Program-made: the position numbers and the translations under genes
In this document: piece by piece, positions 9,277-18,472 of the stretch
Layout of the letters: every line of letters starts with the position of its first letter
Numbering within the stretch: position 1 is the first letter of the stretch
Notes under the pieces: model-generated
Told to the model about the DNA's origin: nothing
The model's database searches: none
The model's input: only the letters and a program-made list of their open reading frames with translations
Source: Arcicella sp034519515
GTDB lineage: Bacteria > Bacteroidota > Bacteroidia > Cytophagales > Spirosomataceae
Reading direction: 5' to 3'
Assembly: GCA_034519515.1 (NCBI GenBank)
Contig: JAXHOK010000041.1
Location: forward strand, 37,938 to 101,937
DNA: 64,000 bases

Positions 9277-12200
9277 TTATTCATTTCCAATAATGGTTTC
9301 GATGTTGATAATAATTTGATTAAATCCTTGCAATTCAGACAGATACAGTTCTTTTATCTGCCATGCTTGGGTAATATTTTGTGCAAATTCCACATATTCA
9401 ATTTCACCCGATTGGTAACTTTTAGTAGCAGTTTTGATAATTAAATCAGCTTGGGGAAGTGCTGATTTTTCGTAGTAATCCAAGGAATTTTTACGTTTTT
9501 CGTACTGAATTTTTAATGAATTCAATTGACTTTCTAATTGATTTTGTGCCAACTGAACTTGCTGATTACTAATTTGTTCATTGATTTTGGCGGACGAAAT
9601 TCGGGATTGCTGTGCTTTTCTAAAAATGGGAACATTTACACCCAATTGAACTACATTTTGATTATAATTCTGCTCAATACTCTGGTTGATAATTCCCACT
9701 CTAAAATCAGGTTTTAACCTTTCTTTTTCTAAACTAATTTGTAACTTACTGACCTCATTTTGTTGTTTTAAAATATCCAAAAAAGGGTTCGCCAAAACAT
9801 TTAACTCATTAATTATCATCTGTTTTTTGTTAAAAATATTTTCTTCTAAAATAATATTTTCAGTCGTATTGAGCAGAAATTTCATCTGTTCAATTAGCAC
9901 TTTTTTATCGGCTTCGTGCATCTGAATTTGATTTTGAATTTCCCGTAAACGAGTTTCGGAAGATATTTTTTCCAACAAATTACTCTCCCCAGTTTTATAC
10001 CGAACCGAAGCCGCTCGAAAAGCCATTGTATATAAACTATCTTGTTGCTTTAAAAGTCTGATTAACTGCACATTATACAGCCATTGATAATACACATTTT
10101 TGACCTCAGCAACGAGTTGATTTTTAGTATAATTAGCTCGCTTTTCAGCCGTCAAAACATTATTTTTTAATAGATTTTGATTGGCTCGGTAAAGACTTGG
10201 CAAAGCAAAATTTTGCCCAAAACTAAACGTTACATCATTGCCCGTATATACCTGCGTGCGTCCATATTGCACATCAATATTAGTTTTGGGCAATTCACGA
10301 GCCGTACCGATAAGTGCCTGATTATTAGATATTTCTAAGGCCGAAATTTTGATATTTTGATTATTTTGAATGGCTTTTTCAATGCACATTTCAAGTGAAA
10401 CAACCTCACCCGAAGCGTCGGTCGCCCCGACCCCTCTCCTGTGGAGAGGGGAGTTTTCATGCACGCTGCCCCCCCTCTCCACGGGAGAGGGGTTGGGGCG
10501 ACTGACGCTTCGGGTGAGGCTATTTGGAATTTGGGCTTTTACATCATTTCCTAAAAAGAAAATCCCAAAAATAAAACTCGCAACCATCAAACTCTTTTCT
10601 CCCTGTCTTCCTTCCTTCCCTTCTTCTCCTTTCCTGCCTTTGAAAACCAAATAAATCACGGGCAAAACTATCAAAGTCAAAAGTGTTGCTGTGATCAAAC
10701 CGCCAATGACCACAGTTGCCAAAGGACGTTGAACCTCTGCCCCTGGCGAGCTGCTGAGAGCCATCGGAAGAAAACCCAAAGATGCTACGGCAGCCGTCAT
10801 AATCACGGGACGAAATCGAGTTTTCGTTCCTTCCATAATCCGTTGTTTAATATTGATAAATCCCTGATTTTCAAGGAGATTAAACTGTGAAATCAAGACA
10901 ATTCCATTCAAAACTGCTACCCCAAAAAGGGCAATAAATCCAATCCCCGCCGACACCGAAAAGGGCATATCACGCAACCAAAGAGCCAAAATTCCACCAA
11001 TGGCAGAAAGCGGAATGGCGATGAAAACCATCAGGGCTTCGGAGAAGGAATTGAAAGTGAAAAATAATAGAATAAAAATCAGAATCAATGAAAGCGGAAC
11101 GACCAAAGATAAGCGGCTTTTGGCGGCTTCCAGATTCTCAAAAGCTCCTCCGTATTCAATGGAATAGCCAACAGGTATTTTTACTTTTTGATTAATAACT
11201 TCCTGAATATCAGTTACTAAACTCTCAACATCTCGATTTTGAACATTGATTCCGATGGAGATTCTACGGCGAGTATTATCTCTTGCGATTTCAGAAGGAG
11301 CATCTTGATAATCAATATCCGCTACTTCGGCAAATGGTACTTTACCGCCATTAGGTAAATCTAAATACAAATCACGAACTTGCTGTATATCCTTTCGATA
11401 GGCAGAATCTAAACGAATTACCAAATCAAAACGCTTTTCGCCCTCATACACCACACCCGCTTGTTCACCCGCAAAAGCCGCTTTCAGCAAAACATTTAAG
11501 TCATTGATTTTCAGACCATACTGAGCAATTTTTTGACGATTATACGCCACAACCATTTGCGGAACTCCCTCAATTTGCTGTACTTTCAAACTACCGATAC
11601 CTTCAATCTTCCTGATTTTATGGGCTACTTCTTGGGCTTTTTCGTAAAGAATATCTAAATCTTCTCCATAAATTTTGATGGCAACATCTGATTTTACACC
11701 CGCAATTAACTCATTAAACCGCATCTGGATGGGTTGGGTAAACTCAAAACCAATACCTGGTAATTGTTGTAATTTTTCACGCATCTTCTCCGAAAGTTCT
11801 TCCATAGTTTCGGCTTTTTTCCAAGATTCAGAATCTTTCAAATCAATAATCAAATCGCAGGAATTCAAACCCATTGGGTCGGTAGGAATTTCGGAAGCAC
11901 CAATCCGAGAAACCACCTGCGAAACTTCATCGGGAAATTCACGAAGCAAGATTTTTTGTGCTTCATTATTCATTTTCACACTCTGCGAAAGTGATGCATT
12001 ACTGTGCAAAACCATCTCCACAGCAAAATCTCCTTCATTCAATTCAGGGATAAATTCACCTCCCAAGGTCTTGAATATCAGCAAACTACCTACGAAAACT
12101 AATACTGATATTCCAATTGTTACCCAACTATTTATTTTCAAAATACGTCGTAAACTTTTATCATAAATACGATATAAAAAACCAATAATTTTATCAGCAA

Positions 12201-13767
12201 TATTTTCTTTATGGCTGATATTTTTGGTTAATATCCACGCTGACATCATCGGAACGTAGGTTAAGGATAAAATCAAAGCAGCAAAAATGGCAAAGCCCAC
12301 CGTTTGTGCCATCGGGCGAAACATCTTGCCCTCAATTCCAGACAAAGCCAAAATGGGTAAATAGACAATCAAAATAATAATCTCGCCAAAAGCCGCTGAT
12401 TTTCTGATAGTTACGGTGGCTTGGTAAACAATGTCAAGCCCTCCAGCCCCCAAAAGGGGAGTTTCCGAGTCCGATTTTAGCTCCCCTTTTGGGGGCTGGA
12501 GGGCTGTGGCTAACTGAAAAATCACCGCCTCCACAATAATCACCGCCCCATCCACAATCAATCCAAAATCAATCGCACCCAAAGACATTAAATTGGCAGA
12601 AACGCCAAAAAGTTGCATCATACTGAATGAAAACAATAAACACAACGGAATCACCGAAGCCACAATTAAGCCCGCCCGCCAGTTACCTAACAACAGTACT
12701 AAGATGAACACTACAATCAATCCACCCTCAACTAAATTACGTTTCACTGTACCCATTGCCCTGTCAATCAGTTTACTACGGTCGATAAAGGCAGTAAGTT
12801 TAACGCCTTCGGGTAATGACTTTTGGATTTCTTCAATGCGTTTTTTTACCTCAATTACCACCTTCTGGGCAGATTCGCCTTTCAGTAAAAGGACAACTCC
12901 ACCCACAATTTCGCCTTCACCGTTGCGTGTCATTGCTCCATAACGAACAGCGTGTCCAAATTGCACCGTTGCCACATCACGCACCAACACAGGCACGCTT
13001 CCACGATTAGTAACTACAACATTTTCAATGTCTTCCAAATTTTTTATCATTCCTTCCGAACGAATAAAATAAGCGTCTGTACCCTTTTCGATATAACCCC
13101 CACCCGAGTTAGAATTACTTTCTTGCAGAACTTTGAACACCTCTGAAATACTTAAATTCATACTCCGCAACCGTTCAGGGTTTATGGCAACTTCATATTG
13201 TTTCAGTTTCCCTCCGAAAGAACTGATTTCCACAACTCCCTTAATTCCAAGCAATTGACGCTTTACAATCCAGTCTTGCATGGTGCGTAAATCGGTCAAG
13301 GAATACTTAGATTTTTGAGGTTCGGCAACGGTTAAAGTATATTGATAAAACTCTCCCAAACCCGTAGTGATGGGTGCCATTTCTGGACGCCCCGCCCCTG
13401 CCATCAAGTTAGGTTCAGCCCCACGGAGTTTTTCAGAAACCTGCTGGCGAGCCGTTTCCATCGGAATATCATCCTCAAAAACAACCGTAATGACTGATAA
13501 TCCCATGCGAGAAAATGACCGAATTTCTTTAGTATTTGGAACAGTTCTTAGGCTCATTTCCAAAGGATAAGTAATGAATTTCTCAACCTCCGTGGCGGGT
13601 AAAGCGGGGGAATTAGTAAGAATTTGAACCTGATTAGAAGTAATATCAGGCAGGGCATCAACATTCAGTTGGGTAAGTGAATAACTCCCCCAAGCCACTA
13701 AACCCAATATTAAAGCAATGATTATCAGTCTATTATATATACTGAACCGAATGATTTTATCTATCAT
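9277..13767 (-). CDS. czcA: CzcA-type heavy-metal RND pump fused to a TolC-like channel
   Basis: This 1,496-residue protein joins two usually separate parts. Residues 1 to about 1040 are a CusA/CzcA-family RND pump: MIDKIIRFSIYNRLIIIA start, DALPDITSNQVQI, and a fourth membrane helix DFGLIVDGAVIIVE whose D...D...E spacing matches the CzcA (Zn/Co/Cd) type. A charged linker (KGRKGEEGKEGRQGEK), a signal-peptide-like segment (LMVASFIFGIFFLGNDVKAQ) and a TolC/CzcC outer-membrane factor of about 370 residues follow. Pump-channel fusions of this kind are known in Bacteroidota. Two palindromic elements sit in frame, at residues about 422-444 and 1084-1122. Whether the channel is released by cleavage after DVKAQ is unknown. 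Confidence 0.93.
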   Translation of the reverse strand: MIDKIIRFSIYNRLIIIALILGLVAWGSYSLTQLNVDALPDITSNQVQILTNSPALPATEVEKFITYPLEMSLRTVPNTKEIRSFSRMGLSVITVVFEDDIPMETARQQVSEKLRGAEPNLMAGAGRPEMAPITTGLGEFYQYTLTVAEPQKSKYSLTDLRTMQDWIVKRQLLGIKGVVEISSFGGKLKQYEVAINPERLRSMNLSISEVFKVLQESNSNSGGGYIEKGTDAYFIRSEGMIKNLEDIENVVVTNRGSVPVLVRDVATVQFGHAVRYGAMTRNGEGEIVGGVVLLLKGESAQKVVIEVKKRIEEIQKSLPEGVKLTAFIDRSKLIDRAMGTVKRNLVEGGLIVVFILVLLLGNWRAGLIVASVIPLCLLFSFSMMQLFGVSANLMSLGAIDFGLIVDGAVIIVEAVIFQLATALQPPKGELKSDSETPLLGAGGLDIVYQATVTIRKSAAFGEIIILIVYLPILALSGIEGKMFRPMAQTVGFAIFAALILSLTYVPMMSAWILTKNISHKENIADKIIGFLYRIYDKSLRRILKINSWVTIGISVLVFVGSLLIFKTLGGEFIPELNEGDFAVEMVLHSNASLSQSVKMNNEAQKILLREFPDEVSQVVSRIGASEIPTDPMGLNSCDLIIDLKDSESWKKAETMEELSEKMREKLQQLPGIGFEFTQPIQMRFNELIAGVKSDVAIKIYGEDLDILYEKAQEVAHKIRKIEGIGSLKVQQIEGVPQMVVAYNRQKIAQYGLKINDLNVLLKAAFAGEQAGVVYEGEKRFDLVIRLDSAYRKDIQQVRDLYLDLPNGGKVPFAEVADIDYQDAPSEIARDNTRRRISIGINVQNRDVESLVTDIQEVINQKVKIPVGYSIEYGGAFENLEAAKSRLSLVVPLSLILIFILLFFTFNSFSEALMVFIAIPLSAIGGILALWLRDMPFSVSAGIGFIALFGVAVLNGIVLISQFNLLENQGFINIKQRIMEGTKTRFRPVIMTAAVASLGFLPMALSSSPGAEVQRPLATVVIGGLITATLLTLIVLPVIYLVFKGRKGEEGKEGRQGEKSLMVASFIFGIFFLGNDVKAQIPNSLTRSVSRPNPSPVERGGSVHENSPLHRRGVGATDASGEVVSLEMCIEKAIQNNQNIKISALEISNNQALIGTARELPKTNIDVQYGRTQVYTGNDVTFSFGQNFALPSLYRANQNLLKNNVLTAEKRANYTKNQLVAEVKNVYYQWLYNVQLIRLLKQQDSLYTMAFRAASVRYKTGESNLLEKISSETRLREIQNQIQMHEADKKVLIEQMKFLLNTTENIILEENIFNKKQMIINELNVLANPFLDILKQQNEVSKLQISLEKERLKPDFRVGIINQSIEQNYNQNVVQLGVNVPIFRKAQQSRISSAKINEQISNQQVQLAQNQLESQLNSLKIQYEKRKNSLDYYEKSALPQADLIIKTATKSYQSGEIEYVEFAQNITQAWQIKELYLSELQGFNQIIINIETIIGNE
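10404..10519. repeat. In-frame palindromic element in the channel leader
   Basis: Arms of about 48 bases (CCTCACCCGAAGCG... and ...CGCTTCGGGTGAGG) with few mismatches surround a short loop. It belongs to the same family as 2681-2800. It is translated as part of the fusion protein (PNPSPVERGG...SPLHRRGVGATDASGE) directly after the signal-peptide-like segment and before the first conserved TolC helix. Confidence 0.8.
12437..12505. repeat. In-frame 25-bp perfect inverted repeat in czcA
   Basis: Arms 12437-12461 and 12481-12505 are exact reverse complements (AGCCCTCCAGCCCCC plus AAAAGGGGAG) around a 19-base loop. The element is 69 bp, exactly 23 codons, and reads LQPPKGELKSDSETPLLGAGGL within the loop between pump helices 4 and 5. 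The frame is kept. Confidence 0.85.
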
Positions 13768-13828
13768 TATTTATTTTTTCGATGATTGTTGTTCTATTTT
13801 CCCTATTCGTAATTCGATGTTTTGTCTT

Positions 13829-13920
13829 GTGGTTGGGTGTCTTCGCCAACCACATTTGCGTAAGCACGCAAACCAATGCTGCTTTCGCACGTGTGTTTGG
13901 TGAGGATACCAACCACGGGG
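13829..13920. repeat. Hairpin cluster upstream of the pump gene
   Basis: Successive hairpins GTGGTTGG...CCAACCAC, TTGCGTAAGCACGCAA and GTTTGGT...ACCAAC, ending in CACGGGG. This is the GTTGGTG family again. It lies between the small His-rich gene and the pump gene on the minus strand, so it would be in the 5' region of the pump message. Short ACCGTT direct repeats follow at 13955-13985. Confidence 0.6.
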
Positions 13921-13971
13921 CTGAATCCATGAATTTTTAAATGAACAAGAACTACCGTTCACCGTTCACCT

Positions 13972-14379
13972 TTAACCGTTTACCGAAAATCTGGGAGGGT
14001 TCAACAACGTGCGAGAAATAGAGAAATGATAAAGGTTTTGCCAAGAGAAGTTTGGCTCAGAAAAAGGCTTAAAATTAGCCTCAAAAGAAGGAATATTTGT
14101 TTTGAAAGTAGGTTCGCAATAGGTTATAACCATATTATGCGAATTCAAATTGGGAAGATTATGGTGTGAATGTTTGGCAGTTTTAGTATGGTTTGAAGAA
14201 GTTGAATAGTGCATAATTAAAAAATCAATAAAGCTAAACTCTTGATTTTCAGCAGATTTATGTTCTTGATAATGCTCAATTAAATCACCAATCTTTGCCA
14301 ATTCCGCAGCATCAATTCTTGGGAATAGACTCCCCAACAGAATTTGAATACTTAACGATATGGCAATAATTTTTTTCAT
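13972..14379 (-). CDS. Small His-rich exported protein ahead of metal efflux genes
   Basis: I chose the start at 14379 because MKKIIAISLSIQILLGSLFPRIDA forms a signal peptide; a start at 14403 would add eight residues before it. The mature part of about 110 residues holds HYQEHK, a FIDFLIMHY helix and a His-rich run (HTKTAKHSHHNLPNLNSH). I recall similar small proteins before RND metal pumps in Cytophagales, but I know of no assigned function. A role as periplasmic metal binder or sensor is inference from the histidines and from its position first in the efflux gene set. There is no cysteine pair. Confidence 0.7.
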   Translation of the reverse strand: MKKIIAISLSIQILLGSLFPRIDAAELAKIGDLIEHYQEHKSAENQEFSFIDFLIMHYSTSSNHTKTAKHSHHNLPNLNSHNMVITYCEPTFKTNIPSFEANFKPFSEPNFSWQNLYHFSISRTLLNPPRFSVNG

Positions 14380-14478
14380 TGAATAAAGGTAGTGAATTAA
14401 CAAATATGGATTTATATTTTGTGAAATTCAGAAAGATTCTAAACAAAAAATCCCTCCAAAAATGAAGGAATTTCCTAT

Positions 14479-16440
14479 TTAATTCAGTATGAAGGTAATT
14501 TTTTCAGTTTTGGTTTTTACTTTTTTTGTTCCCAAAATTGCTCTGACGGCATCTGCAATGCCATCGGGGTCGAAACCACATTCACGGTGGAGCTCAATTT
14601 GCTCGCCATGTTCAATAACTCTATCGGGCATTCCGAGGCGTTTTATTTGAGCTGAATAATCATGGTCTAACATAAATTCTGCCACTGCCGAACCAAATCC
14701 TCCTTGAATACAACCATCTTCCACGGTGATTACTTTATTATAATTCTGGAAGATTTCGTGTAACATTACTTCATCCAAAGGCTTCACGAAACGCATATCG
14801 TAATGAGCTGGATTGATGCCTTCTTTTTCCAACATTTCGCAAGCCTCAACAACATAATTACCGATGTGTCCAATCGTCAGAATTGCTACATTTTCACCCT
14901 CTTTGACCTTCCGCCCCTGCCCAATTTGCATCCTCTCAAAAGGTGTTTTCCAATTGGGCATCACACCTTCGCCACGTGGATAACGTATTGAAATACAACT
15001 CTTTAAATCTTTAAAATCATCCTGAGAAACTGTAAACATAATATCCCGAAGTTCCTTTTCGTTCATCGGAGCAAAGACAATCATATTTGGGATACATCTC
15101 ATGTAGGCAATGTCATACGCCCCATGATGCGTTGGTCCGTCTGCACCTGCAAAACCTGCACGGTCGAGACAAAAAATTACGGGTAATTCTTGAATCGCCA
15201 CGTCATGCACCACTTGGTCGTAGGCACGTTGCATAAAGGTTGAATAAATATTACAAAAAACCGTCAAACCTTGCGTCGCCATACCTGCCGAAAAAGTTAC
15301 GGCGTGTTGTTCGGCAATGCCTACATCAAAAGCACGGTTGGGCATAACTTTCATCATCACATTCAACGAACTTCCCGAAGGCATGGCTGGCGTTACACCC
15401 ACAATTTTCGAGTTTAGTTCCGCTAATTCAACGATAGTATTTCCAAAAACATCCTGATATTTAGGGGCTTGTGGGGTTGTATAGATTGTTTTTTTGATAA
15501 TACCCGTAACCTTATCAAATTTTCCAGGAGCGTGCCAAAGGGTTTGATCTTTTTCAGCAAGGGCATAACCTTTACCTTTCGTAGTGATGCAATGTAATAT
15601 TTTAGGTCCTGGAATATCTTTTAAATCTTCCAAAACCGTTGCTAAATATTCCACATCATGTCCATCAATAGGACCGAAATATCTTAAATTTAATGATTCA
15701 AAAAGATTACTTTGTTGCAGCAAAGTTGCCTTTAATCCATTCTCAATTTTTGAAACAATATCTTGGGCAGATTTACCAAATTTGGACATTTTACCTAATA
15801 ATTTCCAAACATCATCCTTCACACGATTGTAGGTGTGCGAAGTGGTAATATCGGTTAAATATTCTTTCAAAGCCCCCACATTTTGGTCAATCGCCATGCA
15901 ATTATCATTCAAAATGATAATCATATTGTTTGAAATTGCTCCTGCATGGTTCATGGCTTCAAAAGCCATTCCTGCCGTCATTGAGCCATCGCCAATCACG
16001 GCAATGTGTTGGCGGTCTTTTTCACCCAAATATTGTGAAGCCACCGACATTCCCAACGCCGCCGAAATAGACGTAGAGGAATGACCCACGCCAAAGGCAT
16101 CGTATTTACTTTCTTTGCGTTTTGGAAAGCCCGAAATGCCACCATACAATCGGTTTGTATGAAAATCCTCTCTGCGACCCGTCAAGATTTTATGTCCATA
16201 AGCCTGATGTCCAACATCCCAGACCAATTGGTCGTTGGGCGTATTGAAGACATAATGCAAAGCCACTGAAAGTTCCACTACGCCCAATGAAGCCCCAAAA
16301 TGCCCTCCAAATACTGATACATCATCAATAATGTACTGACGAAGTTCATCACAGATTTGGGTCAATTCCGAACGGTCTCTTGTCCTCAAATCTTCGGGGG
16401 TATTTATTTGTGCTAATAATTTGCCTGGAGTAATTTTCAT
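14479..16440 (-). CDS. dxs: 1-deoxy-D-xylulose-5-phosphate synthase
   Basis: Dxs condenses pyruvate and glyceraldehyde 3-phosphate with thiamine diphosphate, the first step of the MEP isoprenoid pathway, in the cytoplasm. The protein has 653 residues. Visible motifs: VWDVGHQAYGHKILTGR, GHSSTSISAALG, the thiamine-diphosphate motif GDGSMTAGMAFEAMNHAG...NDNCMAI, the catalytic block FDVGIAEQHAVTFSAG and a C-terminal transketolase domain (TVEDGCIQGGFGSAV). It is a single gene between the efflux locus and plsC. The ATG at 16440 gives the full N-terminus. Confidence 0.97.
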   Translation of the reverse strand: MKITPGKLLAQINTPEDLRTRDRSELTQICDELRQYIIDDVSVFGGHFGASLGVVELSVALHYVFNTPNDQLVWDVGHQAYGHKILTGRREDFHTNRLYGGISGFPKRKESKYDAFGVGHSSTSISAALGMSVASQYLGEKDRQHIAVIGDGSMTAGMAFEAMNHAGAISNNMIIILNDNCMAIDQNVGALKEYLTDITTSHTYNRVKDDVWKLLGKMSKFGKSAQDIVSKIENGLKATLLQQSNLFESLNLRYFGPIDGHDVEYLATVLEDLKDIPGPKILHCITTKGKGYALAEKDQTLWHAPGKFDKVTGIIKKTIYTTPQAPKYQDVFGNTIVELAELNSKIVGVTPAMPSGSSLNVMMKVMPNRAFDVGIAEQHAVTFSAGMATQGLTVFCNIYSTFMQRAYDQVVHDVAIQELPVIFCLDRAGFAGADGPTHHGAYDIAYMRCIPNMIVFAPMNEKELRDIMFTVSQDDFKDLKSCISIRYPRGEGVMPNWKTPFERMQIGQGRKVKEGENVAILTIGHIGNYVVEACEMLEKEGINPAHYDMRFVKPLDEVMLHEIFQNYNKVITVEDGCIQGGFGSAVAEFMLDHDYSAQIKRLGMPDRVIEHGEQIELHRECGFDPDGIADAVRAILGTKKVKTKTEKITFILN

Positions 16441-16575
16441 GGGGCGATTTTATGTTGTCGTTGCTTCAAGTATAGATTTAACTATTCCTATTTCAAAATG
16501 TTTCTAATTCGTTCCAATATGGAAAGAATCTAAGTCATTAGTACAAATTTACGGATTTTTATTGAGGGAAAACAG

Positions 16576-17319
16576 TTAGAGGGAGTATCTTTCAACCACC
16601 TCAGCAATTGCCAATCTGGCTTCTTCCACAATTTCTTCGGGTAATTTATCTTGTCTGTCAATGGGTGGTAGCAACGTCCAGATAAGGTTTTGAAGACTTA
16701 CTAATGGGAAGTAACTTTTCGGATTAAACTTATTTACGTTTTCAATAGCGATGGGAACGACTAAGGCATTGGGAGATTTTTTCAGTAAAATTGCCACACC
16801 CCCTACTGCAAAAGGCTTCATCGTACCCGTGCGTGAACGAGTACCTTCGGGGAAAATACAGGCAGAGAAATTTGTTTGTTCTATCATTTTGCCCAACTTT
16901 GCAATCTCTACCGTTGCTTGCTTTCCATCATTACGGTCGATGATGGCGGCACCACTTTTCCGTAAATTATAAGAAATGGAAGGAATACCTTTGGCTAATT
17001 CTATTTTGGAGACGAAAATGGGGAAGTGCTGACGCAAAAACCAAATCATCCCAATAATATCAAACAATGATTGGTGATTGGCAATGAAAATGATGGGTTT
17101 GTCGGTTGGTAGTTTTGTTTTTTCTATGAATGAAACACCTGTCCCCAATATCTTCACGCCGTATAACAAAAAAAAGTTCATCATATGAACTGATCTTTGA
17201 TGAACTCGCTGCCCAAATAAATTAAAACATAAGGCTTGGATGGGGTGAAATATCAGTAGGATTAAAAAAAAATAAACGAGGTAAATACTACTGAGGAAAT
17301 AGTCTAAGGTTTTTTTCAT
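16576..17319 (-). CDS. plsC: 1-acyl-sn-glycerol-3-phosphate acyltransferase
   Basis: The protein has 247 residues with an N-terminal membrane segment (YLVYFFLILLIFHPIQALC). The acyltransferase motif NHQSLFD (HX4D) is near residue 82 and the substrate-binding motif FPEGTRSR near 157. PlsC puts the second acyl chain on lysophosphatidate to make phosphatidate. It lies between dxs and two rhomboid genes on the same strand. A different acyl acceptor, such as an ornithine lipid, cannot be excluded from sequence alone. Confidence 0.88.
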   Translation of the reverse strand: MKKTLDYFLSSIYLVYFFLILLIFHPIQALCFNLFGQRVHQRSVHMMNFFLLYGVKILGTGVSFIEKTKLPTDKPIIFIANHQSLFDIIGMIWFLRQHFPIFVSKIELAKGIPSISYNLRKSGAAIIDRNDGKQATVEIAKLGKMIEQTNFSACIFPEGTRSRTGTMKPFAVGGVAILLKKSPNALVVPIAIENVNKFNPKSYFPLVSLQNLIWTLLPPIDRQDKLPEEIVEEARLAIAEVVERYSL

Positions 17320-17385
17320 ATTAGAGGTAATATTTCTAATTCTTACATTTTCAAATAAAATGTAAAGCGTCTTATTTTGTGGCTT

Positions 17386-18294
17386 CTATTTCTGCGAAGC
17401 CTTAAACAATTTCTGTTTCTCCTCCTTGGTCAAACTTTCATAACCTGAACGAGAAATTTTATCTAAGATTTCATCCACTTCATCATCATCTGGATAGCCT
17501 GCACCCACACCTGCGGGTGAGTTAGAGTAAGCCGTTTCCTTTTGACGATGCGTTACTTTGATGGTTGGTCTTTCGGTGCGTTTGAATATATTTTGAAAAA
17601 AATCAACCGTTGAATCTATCGGACTTCCCCAGTCTCTCCCTGCTTGGAGTTGTTTTACGTATAAATAACCTAATAATGCTCCACCCAAATGGACAATTTC
17701 ACCACCCGCATTTGTGCCAATTGTCCCTGCCAATGACACCAAAAAGAAGAAAGCAGCAATATATTTTATTCTTACGGGACCAATCAAAAACAAGAAAAAT
17801 GTATAATCTGGCACTAAGGTAGCAGCGGCAAACATAATTGCCATCACACTGCCTGATGCTCCGATGATGATTACATCGGCATGGGGTTTGTAAAATGGTA
17901 TAAAGTTAAAAGCAATTAAAGCTAATAATCCGCCAAATAATGCCCCTAAAATGTAAATATTAATTAGTCTTTTACTACCCAAAAACTCTTGAATAATTGC
18001 TCCGTACCAATAGAGCATCAACATATTAAAAAACAGATGAAAAGGCGAAACTGAATGAATAAACGAATAGGTCAGGATTGTCCAAGGACGAAAAAGAAAT
18101 GTACTCAAAGCGGGTTTTAGGCTGATGTAGGCACGAATCGTCTCGAACCAAGCATCCGAACCGAACGACACGTTTACACCAATCCAAAAAATTAGCATGA
18201 CGACATACACCGCCACATTCAACCAAATTAGTTGAATTAAACCGTTGTTTCGCTTTGAAAAAGCGTCTTTAAAATCGTCTAAGATTCCACTCAT
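17386..18294 (-). CDS. Rhomboid-family intramembrane serine protease (first of two)
   Basis: I chose ATG 18294 over the upstream TTG. There are about 302 residues with six or so membrane segments. The catalytic Ser motif GASGSVMAI (near 145) and the His of HLGGALLGYLY (near 204) form the rhomboid dyad; the loop-1 region WTILTYSFIHSVSPFHLFFNML with its His and Asn is also present. The soluble C-terminal tail of about 80 residues (VDEILDKISRSGYESLTKEEKQKLF) is typical of Bacteroidota rhomboids. A second rhomboid gene follows upstream on the same strand. Substrates are unknown. Confidence 0.9.
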   Translation of the reverse strand: MSGILDDFKDAFSKRNNGLIQLIWLNVAVYVVMLIFWIGVNVSFGSDAWFETIRAYISLKPALSTFLFRPWTILTYSFIHSVSPFHLFFNMLMLYWYGAIIQEFLGSKRLINIYILGALFGGLLALIAFNFIPFYKPHADVIIIGASGSVMAIMFAAATLVPDYTFFLFLIGPVRIKYIAAFFFLVSLAGTIGTNAGGEIVHLGGALLGYLYVKQLQAGRDWGSPIDSTVDFFQNIFKRTERPTIKVTHRQKETAYSNSPAGVGAGYPDDDEVDEILDKISRSGYESLTKEEKQKLFKASQK

Positions 18295-18472
18295 TGCTCT
18301 CAATTATCAGTAAACAGTTATCAATTAACAGTTTCAATGAAATTTATTTGTTGCGTAAAAATATATTAAAGATAACGATTTGGTTTACAAAATGTTACGA
18401 CAACTTAGATTAAATTTTTAGTATTTTTTCAAAAGATCTAATACCTAATACTTGGTACTTAATACTTTAATC

